Of a stretch of 64,000 bases of DNA, positions 21,714 to 32,603 are shown one piece after another (the first letter of the stretch is position 1; the number at the start of each line of letters is the position of its first letter). The DNA comes from Thermothelomyces thermophilus ATCC 42464. Lineage: Eukaryota > Ascomycota > Sordariomycetes > Sordariales > Chaetomiaceae. Below the pieces are notes generated by a model, which worked only from the letters and a program-made list of their open reading frames with translations, was not told where the DNA came from and did no database searches. The translations under genes were made by a program, and so were the position numbers. The DNA lies in the NCBI RefSeq assembly GCF_000226095.1, contig NC_016472.1, forward strand, positions 62,001 to 126,000. The letters run 5' to 3'.

Positions 21714-23258
21714 TTAGAAGACCGTAACCGCGCTTACCCAGCCGTTCTTCAGCACTTCAAACACCAGGCCAGGGAACCCAAACAAGGTCGTGGTCGAGTC
21801 CTCCCCCCGCCCCTTGCCGACGCCGGGGTTCGTCCCGCCGCTCTCCTCCCACCCTCCCAGCAGCTCGCAGCTGCTCCCGGGGCTGTCTCCCCATCCCCGG
21901 TTGAGCACCATCCCCCGCTGCTTCTGCTGGGCCTCGGCCTCGGACGAGTAGATCGACCTCCACGCCCTGCGCAGCCGCTCCTCGATCTCGGGGAAGGGCG
22001 TCTCCGACGTCGTGGCCGGCGAGTCCGGCGACGGCGACAGGTAGCTGATCTCCCAGCGGCAGCGGCGGTGGCGGTTGAAGGGGTACGACCCCGGGACGTT
22101 TCCGTGGAGGACCACCTTGGTGGCGACCAGGCGGTCGGTCGCGGCGGGTTTGGGCGCGGCGGCATCGGCGGCGTAGGCGCTGCCGTCTTGCGACGGTGGC
22201 GGGCGCGAGGGCGCGGTCGGCATCGAGACGAGCACGTCGAAACCGAGATAAAAGTAGTTGTAGAAGCACTCGCCCGACACATTGGCGACGATATCGTCCT
22301 CGACCGCCTCGTCCTGCGAGTCGTAGTCGTCCGACGCGGGGTGCGAGGACTGGTCCGTGTCTGTCAGCTCGTCCTGCCGCCTCAGCTCGTTGCCGTTGGT
22401 CGGCCGGGCCATCGTGTTGTTGCTTGCGGCGCGCAGCTTATGGATGTACATGCGCTGGTCGTTCTTGCGATAGATGGCGTCGGGCGGCCCCAGCTCGGCC
22501 ACCAGTTGTTGCGGCGTCGTCTCGCCCAGCAAGATCCAGAACGAGTTGTTGGTCCACTTCCGGAAGAGCTGCAGCTTTCCGCCCCCGTGGATCTTGACCA
22601 ACGAGATCTCGTCCGGGTACACGTCCTTGCCCTTGGCAAGCGGCGCGAATGTCTTGAGGCTGGGCAGGACCTCGGTCCACATGGTGTCGCGTGCCTGTGC
22701 CCACGAGTCGCCGCTGAAGACGGCCATCGAGTTCGGGACCGCCGTCGACGACAGCAGCGAGACAACGTCCTTGGCGTCCGAGTAGTCCTTCTTCTTCATG
22801 GGAAAAGCAAACGCCACGCCCGGGTACGACAGCACATATGTCTCGGCATCGGCGATGTATTCTCCGTCGTACGTAGGCCCCAGGAACCGCTGGTAGATGT
22901 GGCGGAACGTCGGGCCCGGGGCCGCGTCGGCCGCGGGGGGGTCTTGCGTGGGCGGCCGGACGAGATCGCGCTCCTTATCGTTGGCGGGCTTGAGGAAGAT
23001 ATGGTTCCTGGTGAAGTCAATCACCTCAACCAGCCGTAGCCGCTGCTCGGGCCCGTCGAACCGCATCCGTATCCCGTTTGCTGGGAGACCAAGGATGACG
23101 GGCTCCCTCACCGGGTCGGCCGGGTTGTACGTGAGGTCGAGTTTTGGGAATCTCTGGGGCTCGGCTTTGAGACGGGTCAGGACATCGTGCAGCGAAGCTC
23201 CGAGCACCAGGAAACCCAGCGCCCGGCCGGGATGGAGCTGTGCCGAGAAGAGCGACAT
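21714..23258 (-). CDS. UPF0183 family protein (PHAF1-like)
   Basis: A single exon of 514 codons from the ATG at 23258; an in-frame ATG at 23321 would add 21 residues that look unlike the family. The start MSLFSAQLHPGRALGFLVLG and the block LHDVLTRLKAEPQRFPKLDL are typical of the UPF0183 family (human C16orf70/PHAF1, plant At3g51130). In animals PHAF1 works with the WD-repeat protein BCAS3 and is recruited to autophagy initiation sites on membranes. The rest follows the family order: a first half ending near YEGEYIADAETY-like sequence (here YDGEYIADAETYVLSYPGVAF), a central GTTPQQLVAELGPPDAIYRK-type segment (GETTPQQLVAELGPPDAIY), and a final VFEVLKNG near the C terminus. An acidic insert (near 22270-22340) and a Pro-rich insert (near 22160-22210) lengthen the fungal protein. 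Kinesin-5 is divergent. Confidence 0.88.
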   Translation of the reverse strand: MSLFSAQLHPGRALGFLVLGASLHDVLTRLKAEPQRFPKLDLTYNPADPVREPVILGLPANGIRMRFDGPEQRLRLVEVIDFTRNHIFLKPANDKERDLVRPPTQDPPAADAAPGPTFRHIYQRFLGPTYDGEYIADAETYVLSYPGVAFAFPMKKKDYSDAKDVVSLLSSTAVPNSMAVFSGDSWAQARDTMWTEVLPSLKTFAPLAKGKDVYPDEISLVKIHGGGKLQLFRKWTNNSFWILLGETTPQQLVAELGPPDAIYRKNDQRMYIHKLRAASNNTMARPTNGNELRRQDELTDTDQSSHPASDDYDSQDEAVEDDIVANVSGECFYNYFYLGFDVLVSMPTAPSRPPPSQDGSAYAADAAAPKPAATDRLVATKVVLHGNVPGSYPFNRHRRCRWEISYLSPSPDSPATTSETPFPEIEERLRRAWRSIYSSEAEAQQKQRGMVLNRGWGDSPGSSCELLGGWEESGGTNPGVGKGRGEDSTTTLFGFPGLVFEVLKNGWVSAVTVF

Positions 23259-24010
23259 GGCGGGCGAGCCTATGTTTTGTGCCGGTGATGGAATGATAGA
23301 ATGATGCCACGGGGATGCCACGGGGAAACCTCTCCCCTCTTGCTATCTATGGAGGGGCAGTGCGATGTGGAAATCTCTCGCCTTTCGAGACTCGAACCAG
23401 TCGAGCTACCTCTGCAGTGTCCGGAAGGATTAGTGCACGCTATTAATAACTTTTGATTTGGTGGAGTGAAGGAGATAAGCTGCAACGCTGCTTCGAGGGC
23501 GAATACAGAACCTTAGGAGAGGTGATCCCCCCCAGCCCCAACGCCGCGTGATCGCAGCAGGCGCTGAACGTCATCCGGCAGCAAGGCCCCCAAATGGAGG
23601 GGCAGGTGGGGCCTGCGGCCTGGCCAGCTGGGAAGCTTCAAGCTTGCAGTGGCTTCTAAGGTTCCCAACCCCAGGTTCCAAATCGGGCATGTGGGGCAAT
23701 CCGTTGCCACGGCAATTGCAGCTCTCTCTCTGTGTGTGTGTGTTGCAACCTGCAATGTTTGGGTATCGCGCCTGCAGCCCGGATTCCCCACTCGAATTGG
23801 ATCGTGCCATTTTTGCCATGACACCAGCCAACCATCCCCTGTCCGCCTGTATTCAACAACGCGAAGCCACAGAAACACGATCAAGGCTCGGCGTTTGATT
23901 ATTGCGGAATTTTTTTTGAACGGTCAACTTATTTATCTAGGCACCTTGGCCCCCGCCGCCCCGAACTCAGTCCGGACAGCAATCATCGAACCACGCGCGA
24001 GTCGCTCCGC
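23259..24010. other. Divergent promoter region, UPF0183 gene and kinesin-5
   Basis: About 750 bases that should hold promoters for both flanking genes. It contains a CT/GT repeat near 23722-23745. A tRNA-like fragment near 23365-23410 was considered and rejected. There is no ORF I can support. Confidence 0.5.
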
Positions 24011-27000
24011 ATGGAGCGCAGAAACACGTCAATGGCGCCGCCATCTCGACCAGGCGCCGGTCGCTCAAGCATACGACCGGCCGGACGGAACCCAGCTCCC
24101 TCGTCACGACCAGGAGCCGGGCGACAGGCAGTGGCTTCGCGTATGGTCCGGGCCGCGTCACCAGCGGAATCAATCGCGTCGGTCGCGACTTCCACGGCAG
24201 GCGCGAAGCGCAAGGAGCGCGACTTCGACCCCGACGACGGAGAGGCTACTAACATCAATGTCGTGGTGAGGTGTCGCGGCAGGAACGAGCGGGAGGTCAA
24301 GGAAAATAGCGCGGTGGTGGTGCGGACGGAGGCGACCAAGGGCAAGCTGGTGCAGCTCTCGATGGGGCCCAACGCGGTCAGCGACAAGACGTACAACTTT
24401 GACCGCGTCTTCTCGCAAGCGGCAGACCAGAGCATGATCTTCGAGGAGGTGGTAAAACCGGTTCTGGACGAGGTAAGCCCCGCCTGTTGATCCCGGCTTT
24501 GACATGCCGAGCTGACGGCCCGGGGGGGGGGGGGGGTTGAACAGATGCTTTCCGGTTACAACTGCACCATTTTCGCCTACGGCCAGACGGGCACCGGCAA
24601 GACATACACCATGTCGGGAGACCTGACGGAGAGCATGGGTATGCTGTCCGATAACGCCGGCATCATCCCGCGGGTGCTCCAGGCCCTGTTCAACAAGCTC
24701 GAGCTCGAGGAGCGGGAGCACTCGGTCCGGTGCTCCTTCATCGAGCTGTACAACGAGGAGCTGCGGGACCTCCTGTCTTCGGACGACAGCGCAAAGCTGA
24801 AGATCTACGATGACACGTCGCGGAAAGGGCACTCCACTACCATGGTGCAGGGCATGGAGGAAAGGTTCATTCTCAACGCCGGTGAGGGCCTCAAGTGGCT
24901 CCGCGAGGGCAGCGTCAAGCGCCAGGTAGCGGCCACCAAGTGCAACGACCTGAGCAGCCGGAGTCATACCGTCTTTACCATCACGGTTTACGCAAAGCAG
25001 AAAACGGAGAACGGGAAGACGGAGAGCGGAGAGGACTACCTGATGCTGGGCAAGCTAAACTTGGTCGACCTGGCCGGCAGCGAGAACATCCAGCGGTCGG
25101 GAGCCGAGAACAAGCGCGCCGCCGAGGCAGGGCTGATCAACAAGAGCTTGCTCACCCTCGGGCGGGTCATCAACGCGCTGGTCGACCGCAGCCCTCACAT
25201 CCCCTACCGAGAGTCCAAACTTACCAGGTTGCTACAAGACTCGCTCGGCGGCCGCACCAAGACGTGCATCATCGCCACCATCTCGCCGGCCAAGAGCAAC
25301 CTCGAAGAGACCATCTCGACGCTCGACTACGCCTTCCGCGCCAAGAACATCCGCAACAAGCCGCAGCTGAACGCGCTGACTAACAAGAAGACGCTGCTGC
25401 GGGACTATGCAATCGAGATTGAGCGGCTCAAGGCGGAGCTAATTGCCACTCGGCAGCGCAATGGCGTGTACCTGTCCAACGAGATGTACGAGGAGCTGAC
25501 GGTGCAGAACGAATCGCGCCGCATCCTGACGGAGGAGCAGGGGGCCAAGATTGAGACGCTCGAGACGAACCTCAAGAACAAGTTGCAGGAGCTCCTGTCG
25601 GTCACGTCCAACTTTATGGGTCTCAAGAAGGAGCACGAGGGGACGCTGGCCCGGTTCGATGAGACCAAGGAGCTGCTCGAGCAGACCGAGATGGTCCTGG
25701 CGCGCACCCGGCAGGCCCTCGCCGAGGAGAGCCACCTCCGCAAGGCTCACGAAACAACCGAGGAGCAACTGGCCCTCCTGGGAGGCGACCTGATCAGCAC
25801 ACTCGAGCGGACGGTCGGCGACATCGACGGCCTCCGCGCCAAGGATGAACGCAGGGTGGACTTGCACACACTCAACCGCAGCACGTGGGAGGCGTCGCAG
25901 GCCCGCGTAGCCGACATCACGGAGCTCGTCGAGGGCCGCATCGAGGAGTTCCGGCAGGGCCAGGAGGAGCACATCTCGAGCGTCTCGCAACGCATGCAGG
26001 CCTTCGTCAAGGAAGAGCTGGAGAAGCTGTCGTCCACCCAGACCTTCCTCGACGAGAACCTGGCCCGGTTCGCCGAGTCGAGGGCGCAGCTGGTGCGGCA
26101 GCAGGAGCGATCCAGGGAGGAGATGGACACGGTGCTGGAAGAGATCAAGGTTGTTCGGGACAACGTGAAGCAGCGCGTGGGCGAGAGCCTCCAGGCCATC
26201 GCGGCGGCGGCCGAGCGGATCGCGGGGGACGTGCTGACCGAGCTGAGCACGTTCCACGACCAGCTGCACGCGTCGTACAGCTCGCTGGGCAAGGACTTCA
26301 AGTCGGCCTTTGAGGAGCTGCTGCGCCACATGCGGGCGCAGAAGGCGGAGTCTGATAGGCTCAGGCACGAGCTCGAGGAGGCCACGCATGCCATGGTCGA
26401 GTCGAACGAGTCGGTCGCGACGAGGATACAGGAGGTGCTGGACGAGGAGCGGGCGCAGGCGGCGGCAGAGCGGCAGGCCCTGCTCGCCCAGATCGCGCGG
26501 CTCGTCAACTCGCAAGCCGAGCAGCAGGAGTCTCGCCTGGCTGACAGGGCCGCCCAGATCCAGGACGCCATCCTGGACTCGAACAAGACCCTTAAGGAGA
26601 GCGTTGGCGAGTACTCTGCGGGCATGAACGCGTGGGCCGAGAGGGACAGCAAGGCGCTCGAGGAGGCGAGCACCTCTAGGGATGCGCTCAAGACTAGGCT
26701 CAAGGATGACTGGACGGTAAGCTTTTTTTTTTTTTTCCTTTCATAACAAATTCCCCGGCTCCCTCTTTTTTTTCTTCTCTTTCGCGAGAGTCAGTCCCTC
26801 TCTCTGTGGGCTTCGCTAATATGTTGCAGACGGCAAGCAAGCACAGCACGTCGATCCAGTCGACCACCAAATCGGTCCACGCGGAAACCGTACGGGTGGT
26901 GGAGGAGCAGATGCAGGACCTCGACGCGCAGATGCGAGACCTCGACGACTTTGTCTCGCGGGCCAAGGCGCAAAACGCCAGCCACCAAGAGCGGCATGCC

Positions 27001-27690
27001 GAGTCCGTGCAAAACCTGGATACCGCGGTGGAGCAGTCGTTCAGCAACATATCGGGCCACTTCAAGGAGACGTTCGACAGGGTGCAGCACCTCGGCGAGG
27101 AGATGGACGCCGAGGCGCAAAGCTTAGGAGAGGCCCTCGAGCCGCTCGAAGAGGAGGTGTGCCGGCCCCTGGCCGAGCTCCGGGAGGAGGTGCGAAACAC
27201 GGAGCTGCGCGAGTACGAACCCACAGGGCAAACGCCGGAAAAGACAGAGTACTCGTATCCCACCAACCTGCCGCGCACCGGGCCGCACGAGGCCCTGCTC
27301 GCCGCCCTCCGCGAGTCGCCCACCCCCAAGGCCAGCCCCGCCGTCCTGCCGGACCAGGACTCGACGCCGGTCCGGTCTCCGTCCCGGCCCGTTGGCGCCG
27401 AGACTCCCTGCTCGGGCGGCCTGCGCGAGGTCGACCCGAACCTGGGGTCGGGGACTAAGGCGAGCTCGATACTATTTGACTCGGCGGCGAGCATACTGTC
27501 GCCCCCGCCGCCGAGCAGCGATGCGGCCATGCCGCTGCCGCTGCTCAAGTCGGCCGCGAACACGAGGACCAGGTCGTCGCGGCTGTCGAAGAGGGCGGCG
27601 GGGTTGGCAGTTGGCGACGGCGCGGAGAATCTGCCGCCGCCGCCGGCGTTGAGAAGCTCGACTAGGAGGAAGAGTCCGCGGTTGCATTAA
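24011..27690 (+). CDS. bimC: Kinesin-5 (BimC/Eg5) mitotic motor
   Basis: There are three exons, 24011-24472, 24545-26716 and 26830-27690, for 1164 aa. Introns of 72 and 113 nt have GTAAGC...ACAG and GTAAGC...TTGCAG ends. Kinesin-5 motors slide antiparallel spindle microtubules as bipolar homotetramers. The motor domain starts with INVVVRCRGRNERE near residue 83; the nucleotide site is AYGQTGTGKT (165-174), switch I is NDLSSRSH and switch II is DLAGSE. A neck linker (NKPQLN) and a long coiled-coil stalk follow. In the tail, REYEPTGQTPEKTEYSYP near residue 1005 fits the bimC box, whose threonine is phosphorylated by Cdk1 to bring the motor to the spindle. The first 70 residues are basic and Ser/Pro-rich. 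Length and order match the family, and no motif is missing. Confidence 0.97.
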
Positions 27691-28315
27691 GCTCAGGCGC
27701 ACTGTCTTGCGAATCATTTGGTCGATCGTTACCCCTGTAGACTTGGACGGCTCATTTGTCTGACTGGCGGATCGGAGTTTGGGGCATATGATATTTCAAG
27801 GCGGAGCGTGGCAAGGCGCTGGAAAATAGGGTGTTTCTTTTTTGGCTGGTTGGCACTGTCTAAGGTTGTAGGGTTACTCAGCACCGATACCCGTACGGAT
27901 CGACTTGGGGTTTCTTTTGTTCTTTTTTTATATTACAGAGCACTGCTGTAATGGAATGGCAAGTTCAGGTTACACTTCGTCCTCGGTCACTGTGGATGTG
28001 CAAGGTTTGAGGGGTTTAGTTTCCGACGGTAGGTCCAGACAAGAAGGTTAGTTCGGGGAGTTCAACATGTCCTGTTTCGATATGACACAAAGACGCTGAA
28101 TCAATATAGGGGAAGTGGGCGATAAACAGATTGCCACTTGCGACACGGCCAAGCACAGCCGAACTCCTTTTTAAAGAAGTGCGTATGCCACCAGCCGTAA
28201 GGACCAATTGAAAAAAAAAGAAAGATAATGAGATGATACAATATCGAAAACTCAACTCTAAAAAAAGAACGCAAAAAGAGCAAAAGTAGAAGCCCCCAAG
28301 GTAGGGCAGATGCGC
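27691..28315. other. Downstream region of kinesin-5
   Basis: About 625 bases, probably the kinesin 3' untranslated region followed by the downstream flank of a minus-strand tRNA. T runs on the tRNA strand near 28260-28275 could terminate its transcript. I see no ORF. Confidence 0.5.
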
Positions 28316-28430
28316 TGACAAGGGTGAGATTCGAACTCACGCCCCTTTCGAGACCACGGATTCTCAAGAGAGAGAAGATGATTAAGGGTAGACCTTAACG
28401 TGGCGCCTTGGACCGCTCGGCCACCTTGCC
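28316..28430 (-). tRNA. tRNA-Leu(AAG) with intron
   Basis: A 115-nt gene starting GGCAAGGTGGCCGAGCGGTC. The acceptor stem GGCAAGG pairs with CCTTGTC and the discriminator base is A. The anticodon stem CCACG pairs with CGTGG; the loop reads TTAAGG before the intron and C after it, so the anticodon is AAG (inosine-modified at position 34 in eukaryotes) and reads CUU and CUC. The intron of about 33 nt follows position 37. The D arm, T arm and acceptor stem match the tRNA-Leu(CAG) gene at 4366-4475, while the anticodon arm, intron and variable arm differ. Short T runs lie 20-60 bases downstream. Confidence 0.93.
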
Positions 28431-29281
28431 TGGATCTGATTGTGGAGTTTCGCAAATCGGGGGAGGGCTTCTTTTCGCTAGTGCCGTGCGCTGTCTCGAG
28501 AAGGGCGTCGCGGGAGGACTCGGAGAGCTCCACTCAACGACAAACTTACAGACAAATCCTTTTTGGCTTGAGGGTTCGCATGTCAACGTTAGGTAATTAC
28601 TGTCAATGCAATTGCCTGGATTTTATAGATTGCGCGCCCTTTGCAAAAGTGGGTTCGACCTCTTTGACATACAAGTAAAGTATGGAATGCAAGTAATTTT
28701 TTTTATTTTTTTTATTTTTTTGCTGTTGCGAACGGCGGAAATCGCCTTGGCTCTGTTCCTTCGGCGGTCCACGTCGCCGATGATTTGCTCGGCCTGGCTC
28801 GCCGATGCGGATTAGGCTAGTCCCCGGCGCGAGGCAGGAGCGGGCAGCGGGCAGCGGAGCACGGCAGACAGGCGATGGATCCGCTGCTATGCCGTAACAG
28901 GCAGCACCGAACGAGCAACTGCGCTGGCGGGGTAAGTCCGGGTCGTTTGTGAGATACAGATTGCACTTCGACTATTGCTCTTGTATCCTCAAAGGCGTCA
29001 TCACGTTTAACCTCGTGTATATATATATATATAGCGGAGAGCCCAAGCCTCTAATTAGGTATCTAACCTCCATCCCATCCATCATCATCATCATCATCAT
29101 CATCATTATTATCATCCTCTTCATCACGGTTATCATCAATTTCGTCTTTATTCTCATCAACATTACTCTCAAGCCCATCCATCCTTGATCATCGCCATTA
29201 TCAACAACGGCACCGTTACGGCCGTCACACCATTTCATTTAACCATCCCCATCCACCACCACCCAACCATCCCCATCCACC
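28431..29281. other. Upstream region of the HAD-like gene with microsatellites
   Basis: About 850 bases between the tRNA and the HAD-like gene. It contains a T-rich tract near 28697-28720, a (TA)n run near 29021-29034 and a (CAT)n/(ATC)n run near 29081-29105. The last 250 bases are probably the CA- and CT-rich leader of the downstream gene. There is no ORF that I support. Confidence 0.55.
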
Positions 29282-30088
29282 ATGTCGGCCCACCCGGACC
29301 TCACCGGCTTCAGCGCCCTCTCCTTTGACTGCTACGGCACCCTGATCGACTGGGAGTCCGGTCTGGCGGCCGACCTGCAGCCGCTCATCGACGCCCTGCC
29401 CTCCTCCCATCCGTTCCGCAGCGACCCCTCGCTGGCGGTGCGGCGGTTCAACGACCACTCGGAGCACCTCTGGGCGACGCAGCCCAAGCTGGCCTACGAC
29501 GCCAACCTGACCGAGTCGTTCCGCCGGCTCGCCCGGGAGGAAGGGGTGGCCGCCGACGGGTTGGACGACGGGGCGGCGGCGCGGCGGATCGGCGACGGGC
29601 CGGGCCGGTGGCCGGCCTTTGGCGACACGGTCGACGCCCTCCGCCGGCTGGGGCGCCACTACAAGCTCGTGGTGCTGAGCAACGTCGACGAGGCCAACAT
29701 TGCCCGGGCGCGGGCGGGGCCGCTGGCCGGCGCCCGCTTCGACGCCGTCTACACGGCCGAGGCCATCGGCAGCTACAAGCCGAGCCTCGACAACTTCCGC
29801 TACCTGTTCGAGCACGTCCGGCGCGACCTCGGCGTCGACAAGGACCGCGGCGGCCTGCTGCACGTCGCCCGGAGCCTGACGGCCGACCACGTCCCCGCCA
29901 AGCAGGTCGGCCTGAGGAGCGTGTGGATCGCCCGCGGCGGGGACAAGCCCGAGGGGTACGGCACCGGCGGCGACTACGAGAAGCTCAAGGCCGAGGGGAA
30001 GCTCGGCTTCGAGTGGCTGTTCCAGACGCTCGGAGACTTTGCGGACGAGGTGGACAGGCAGTTTGCCGAGAAGGCGGCGGCCAAGTAA
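29282..30088 (+). CDS. Haloacid dehalogenase-like hydrolase (type II, 2-haloacid dehalogenase family)
   Basis: A single exon of 268 codons. The HAD core motifs are visible: motif I SFDCYGTLIDWE with the nucleophile Asp near residue 16, motif II LSNVD near residue 138, the conserved Lys in YKPSLDNF (motif III), and the late acidic motif in ADHVPAKQVGL near residue 200. This order and the HVARSLTADH segment fit the fungal proteins annotated as 2-haloacid dehalogenase type II, whose true substrates are mostly unknown; many fungi keep several copies without growing on halogenated acids. No signal peptide is seen, so it is probably cytosolic. The start has a good context (CACCATGT). It is followed within 14 bases by a 46-base T tract. 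Confidence 0.88.
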   Translation: MSAHPDLTGFSALSFDCYGTLIDWESGLAADLQPLIDALPSSHPFRSDPSLAVRRFNDHSEHLWATQPKLAYDANLTESFRRLAREEGVAADGLDDGAAARRIGDGPGRWPAFGDTVDALRRLGRHYKLVVLSNVDEANIARARAGPLAGARFDAVYTAEAIGSYKPSLDNFRYLFEHVRRDLGVDKDRGGLLHVARSLTADHVPAKQVGLRSVWIARGGDKPEGYGTGGDYEKLKAEGKLGFEWLFQTLGDFADEVDRQFAEKAAAK

Positions 30089-30096
30089 CTTGGTTG

Positions 30097-30148
<52 letters not shown>

Positions 30149-30402
30149 GTTGTTGTTGTTGTGATGCTCTCTCCTCTCCTAAAAATGTTGAGGTGTCAGT
30201 GTGAAGGGATGAACGAAGGCATCTTTTGGACGTTAGCCGAGTAGGATTGATGTAAAAATGGCCGAATGAATGAACGAGTGATGAAAAAAAAAAAAAAATA
30301 AATAAATAAATAAATAAATAAAAAGACGAAGATAAGGAAAATGATTGCAGCTCCTGACGCGTAGCACACGGCACCTAAGCTGGCTACCTTGGCTAGTTAC
30401 CT
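30089..30402. other. Convergent 3' region with long T tract and AAAT repeat
   Basis: About 310 bases between the HAD-like gene and the zinc-finger gene, dominated by a T tract (30102-30147) and an (AAAT)n microsatellite near 30297-30322. No gene is present. Confidence 0.7.
30102..30147 (+). repeat. Poly-T homopolymer, about 46 bases
   Basis: An uninterrupted T run that starts 14 bases after the stop codon of the HAD-like gene. Confidence 0.9.
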
Positions 30403-32603
30403 TTACAGAAACGAGTCCAGCTCCTCTGACCCTGCCCTAGCCTTCTTCCCTACCCTGGATGACCGCTGCTGTATGTCGTCTCCCCGCCACCCCTTCCTTA
30501 TCTTGATCGGCCGGAGGAACCTGTCCACGTGGACGCCGCCGTCCATCTCGTCCGCGCTGTCCTCCTCGTCCTCCGTGAGCGGGACCCCCCGCTTTCCGTG
30601 CACCGCCTGCAGGTGCCGCGTGAGATTCTTCCGCTTGGTGAACCCTTCGACCGCTCGGGGGCAGTGGGGGTAAGGGCAGAGGTGGGAGGCCCCGGGCGTG
30701 CCCGACCGTCTGCGGCAATGTCTCGGCGGCGGCGGCGGCGCCTCTGCCTCGGTTTGCTCAGGCTCGGTGGTGAGGTCGGGCTCCCGATTACCGTGTACCG
30801 TCTTGAGGTGCCGTTGCAGGTTGGACTTCTTGGGAAACGGCTCCACGGCTCTGGGGCACTGCGGGTGCGGACACACCAAGGACGCCGGCGTGCCCGACCT
30901 GCTGCGGGGCTGGGCTGGCTCGGGCGACGACGACGGGCCCCTGACGCTCGACTGGCGGCTGACCGTCCGAAGCTGGGCCAGCTCTTCCTCGGACTCGTCC
31001 TCGTCCCCAGAAGAGACGAGGGCAAGCCCGGGCACGTATACCGCCGTCTCCATCCCGGCATTTTCCGATGCAGCAGACCGTTCATGCAGCGTGTGCATCG
31101 CCATTTCCTCCCTGAACAGCGTCGAGCACCGCTGGGCGGCGCGGGCGATGACGGTCGGCGAGAAACCGGCAAGGGCGGCAGCGCCCAGCACGTCTCGCCA
31201 GTCGCGCAGGCCCCATCTGGAGAGCAGTTTCTCCCGGTTTGCCTCCGACGAGACGCTGGAGCGGCGAGAGCTGGCCCTTGAGCTCGCCGATGTGGAGCGC
31301 CGGGCGCTGCCGAGGCTCCTGCTGCGGCTCCGTCTGCGAATCCCTTCTCCTTCCGACTCCGGCCCCGAAGAGAAGGTGGGGAGCTTCCTCTTGCTTTGCC
31401 TTGCCACCCTGATCAACATCTCCTGCTCCGTCTCCCCTTCCAGCGGGACGTGCACTTTCCTAGGCCGCCCTCCGCGGGACCTGGGCGCGGGCGCTGAGGG
31501 CGACTTTGAGCGCGCCCGCGGCCGCCTCTCCGGCACGGCCTCGGCGTCCGTCTCGTCCTTATCATTGTCCACGTCCCCGCCGCAGACGGAGGAGTCGGAT
31601 GTGTTGCCGAGGCCCGCCATGCGCTGGTTATGTAGGATCATCAGGGTATCATCGAGCTTCGACATGATCTGCCTCGTCACTGGGCGAAGCAGCCTGTAGG
31701 ACCGCTCGTCGTCGGCCGAGATGACGGGGGTAAAGGTAGGTGACGCTGCCCTCCGTGCTCGCCGGGCCGTCCTACGCGCCGCCTTGTCCGTCCGCTCGTC
31801 GTTTCCTGTCGTATCCCCCACCCCGGATGCGTCCGTCTCTCCCTCTGTAGCGGTAGTATCGGTCTTCTCGATGGACTGCACCACATGCTCGGCGCTGGCT
31901 GGTTGGGCCTGCAACCCCCTCGCTCGGAACCTCTCCTTGGCATGGCGCAGAATCGTCGCCGAGATCTCGTCTTCCAGGTTGCACCCCGCAAACGGCCGTC
32001 TCTGTTCCCGCCTGTACGTGAATGGCTCGTTCAAGTCCGCCGTCCTCGGCAGCAGCCCGCCGTCAGGCACCTCGTTCGCCTTCATCGGCCATGCCGTCCA
32101 GTATTTTCCAATGTCCCACCCGGCGCCCCGGTCACCAGCCGCATCTCCGTCCTGAGGGAGAACAAGAACACAAAAAATTCCGCAGTTAGCTCGGCCCAAC
32201 ACACCAAGGACTAGCAGGGCAGACAGGTCGGCACACCAAGTCTGGCGGACCACCTAGGGGAGGGCGGGACAAAACGTACCTCTGGCACCTCGAACTCCGG
32301 CCCGACTCTGAACCCCCTCCGCAACGCAAACGCGTTGAAGAGGTGCGCACTCAAGTCCCCCCGCCGCGCATTCTCCAGCGCGGCCCACGTGCGCCGGTCA
32401 CTTTCCGTCCAGGTCTTCCAGGTCGACGGGTGCCCCCGCCAGCGGTTCGGGCGGGTCTCGTGCAGCTCGTCGGAATCGAGCGACGTGTGGGACAAGGCAT
32501 CGCCGTCGCCGTCATCCGGGCCCGCATCCCGGTCCCAGTACTGGTGGGATATTTCTGGTTCCGCAGAGCCGTAGCCGTGTTTTGGCTGAACGGGTTGTGA
32601 CAT
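30403..32603 (-). CDS. Protein with two tandem C2H2-like zinc fingers
   Basis: There are two exons, 32603-32280 and 32151-30403, for 690 aa. The 128-nt intron has GTACGT...CTCAG ends. Near the C terminus are two fingers with the spacing C-x4-C-x15-H-x4-H: CPHPQCPRAVEPFPKKSNLQ followed by RHLKTVH, and CPYPHCPRAVEGFTKRKNLT followed by RHLQAVH. Both are preceded by RSGTP, so a block of about 65 residues has been duplicated. Such fingers suggest nucleic acid binding, and the very basic Ser/Arg-rich middle (RRRSRSRSLGSARRSTSASS) fits a nuclear protein. The N-terminal part contains an ordered-looking block with WRGHPSTWKTWTESDRRTWA and YWTAWP. I know no named orthologue, and the target is unknown. 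Confidence 0.82.

Noticed and set aside
23360-23415. tRNA-like fragment with a GGTTCGAGTC element on the minus strand
   Set aside because: A T-loop-like and a D-arm-like piece lie next to each other with no anticodon arm or matching acceptor stem; at best an old tRNA scrap.
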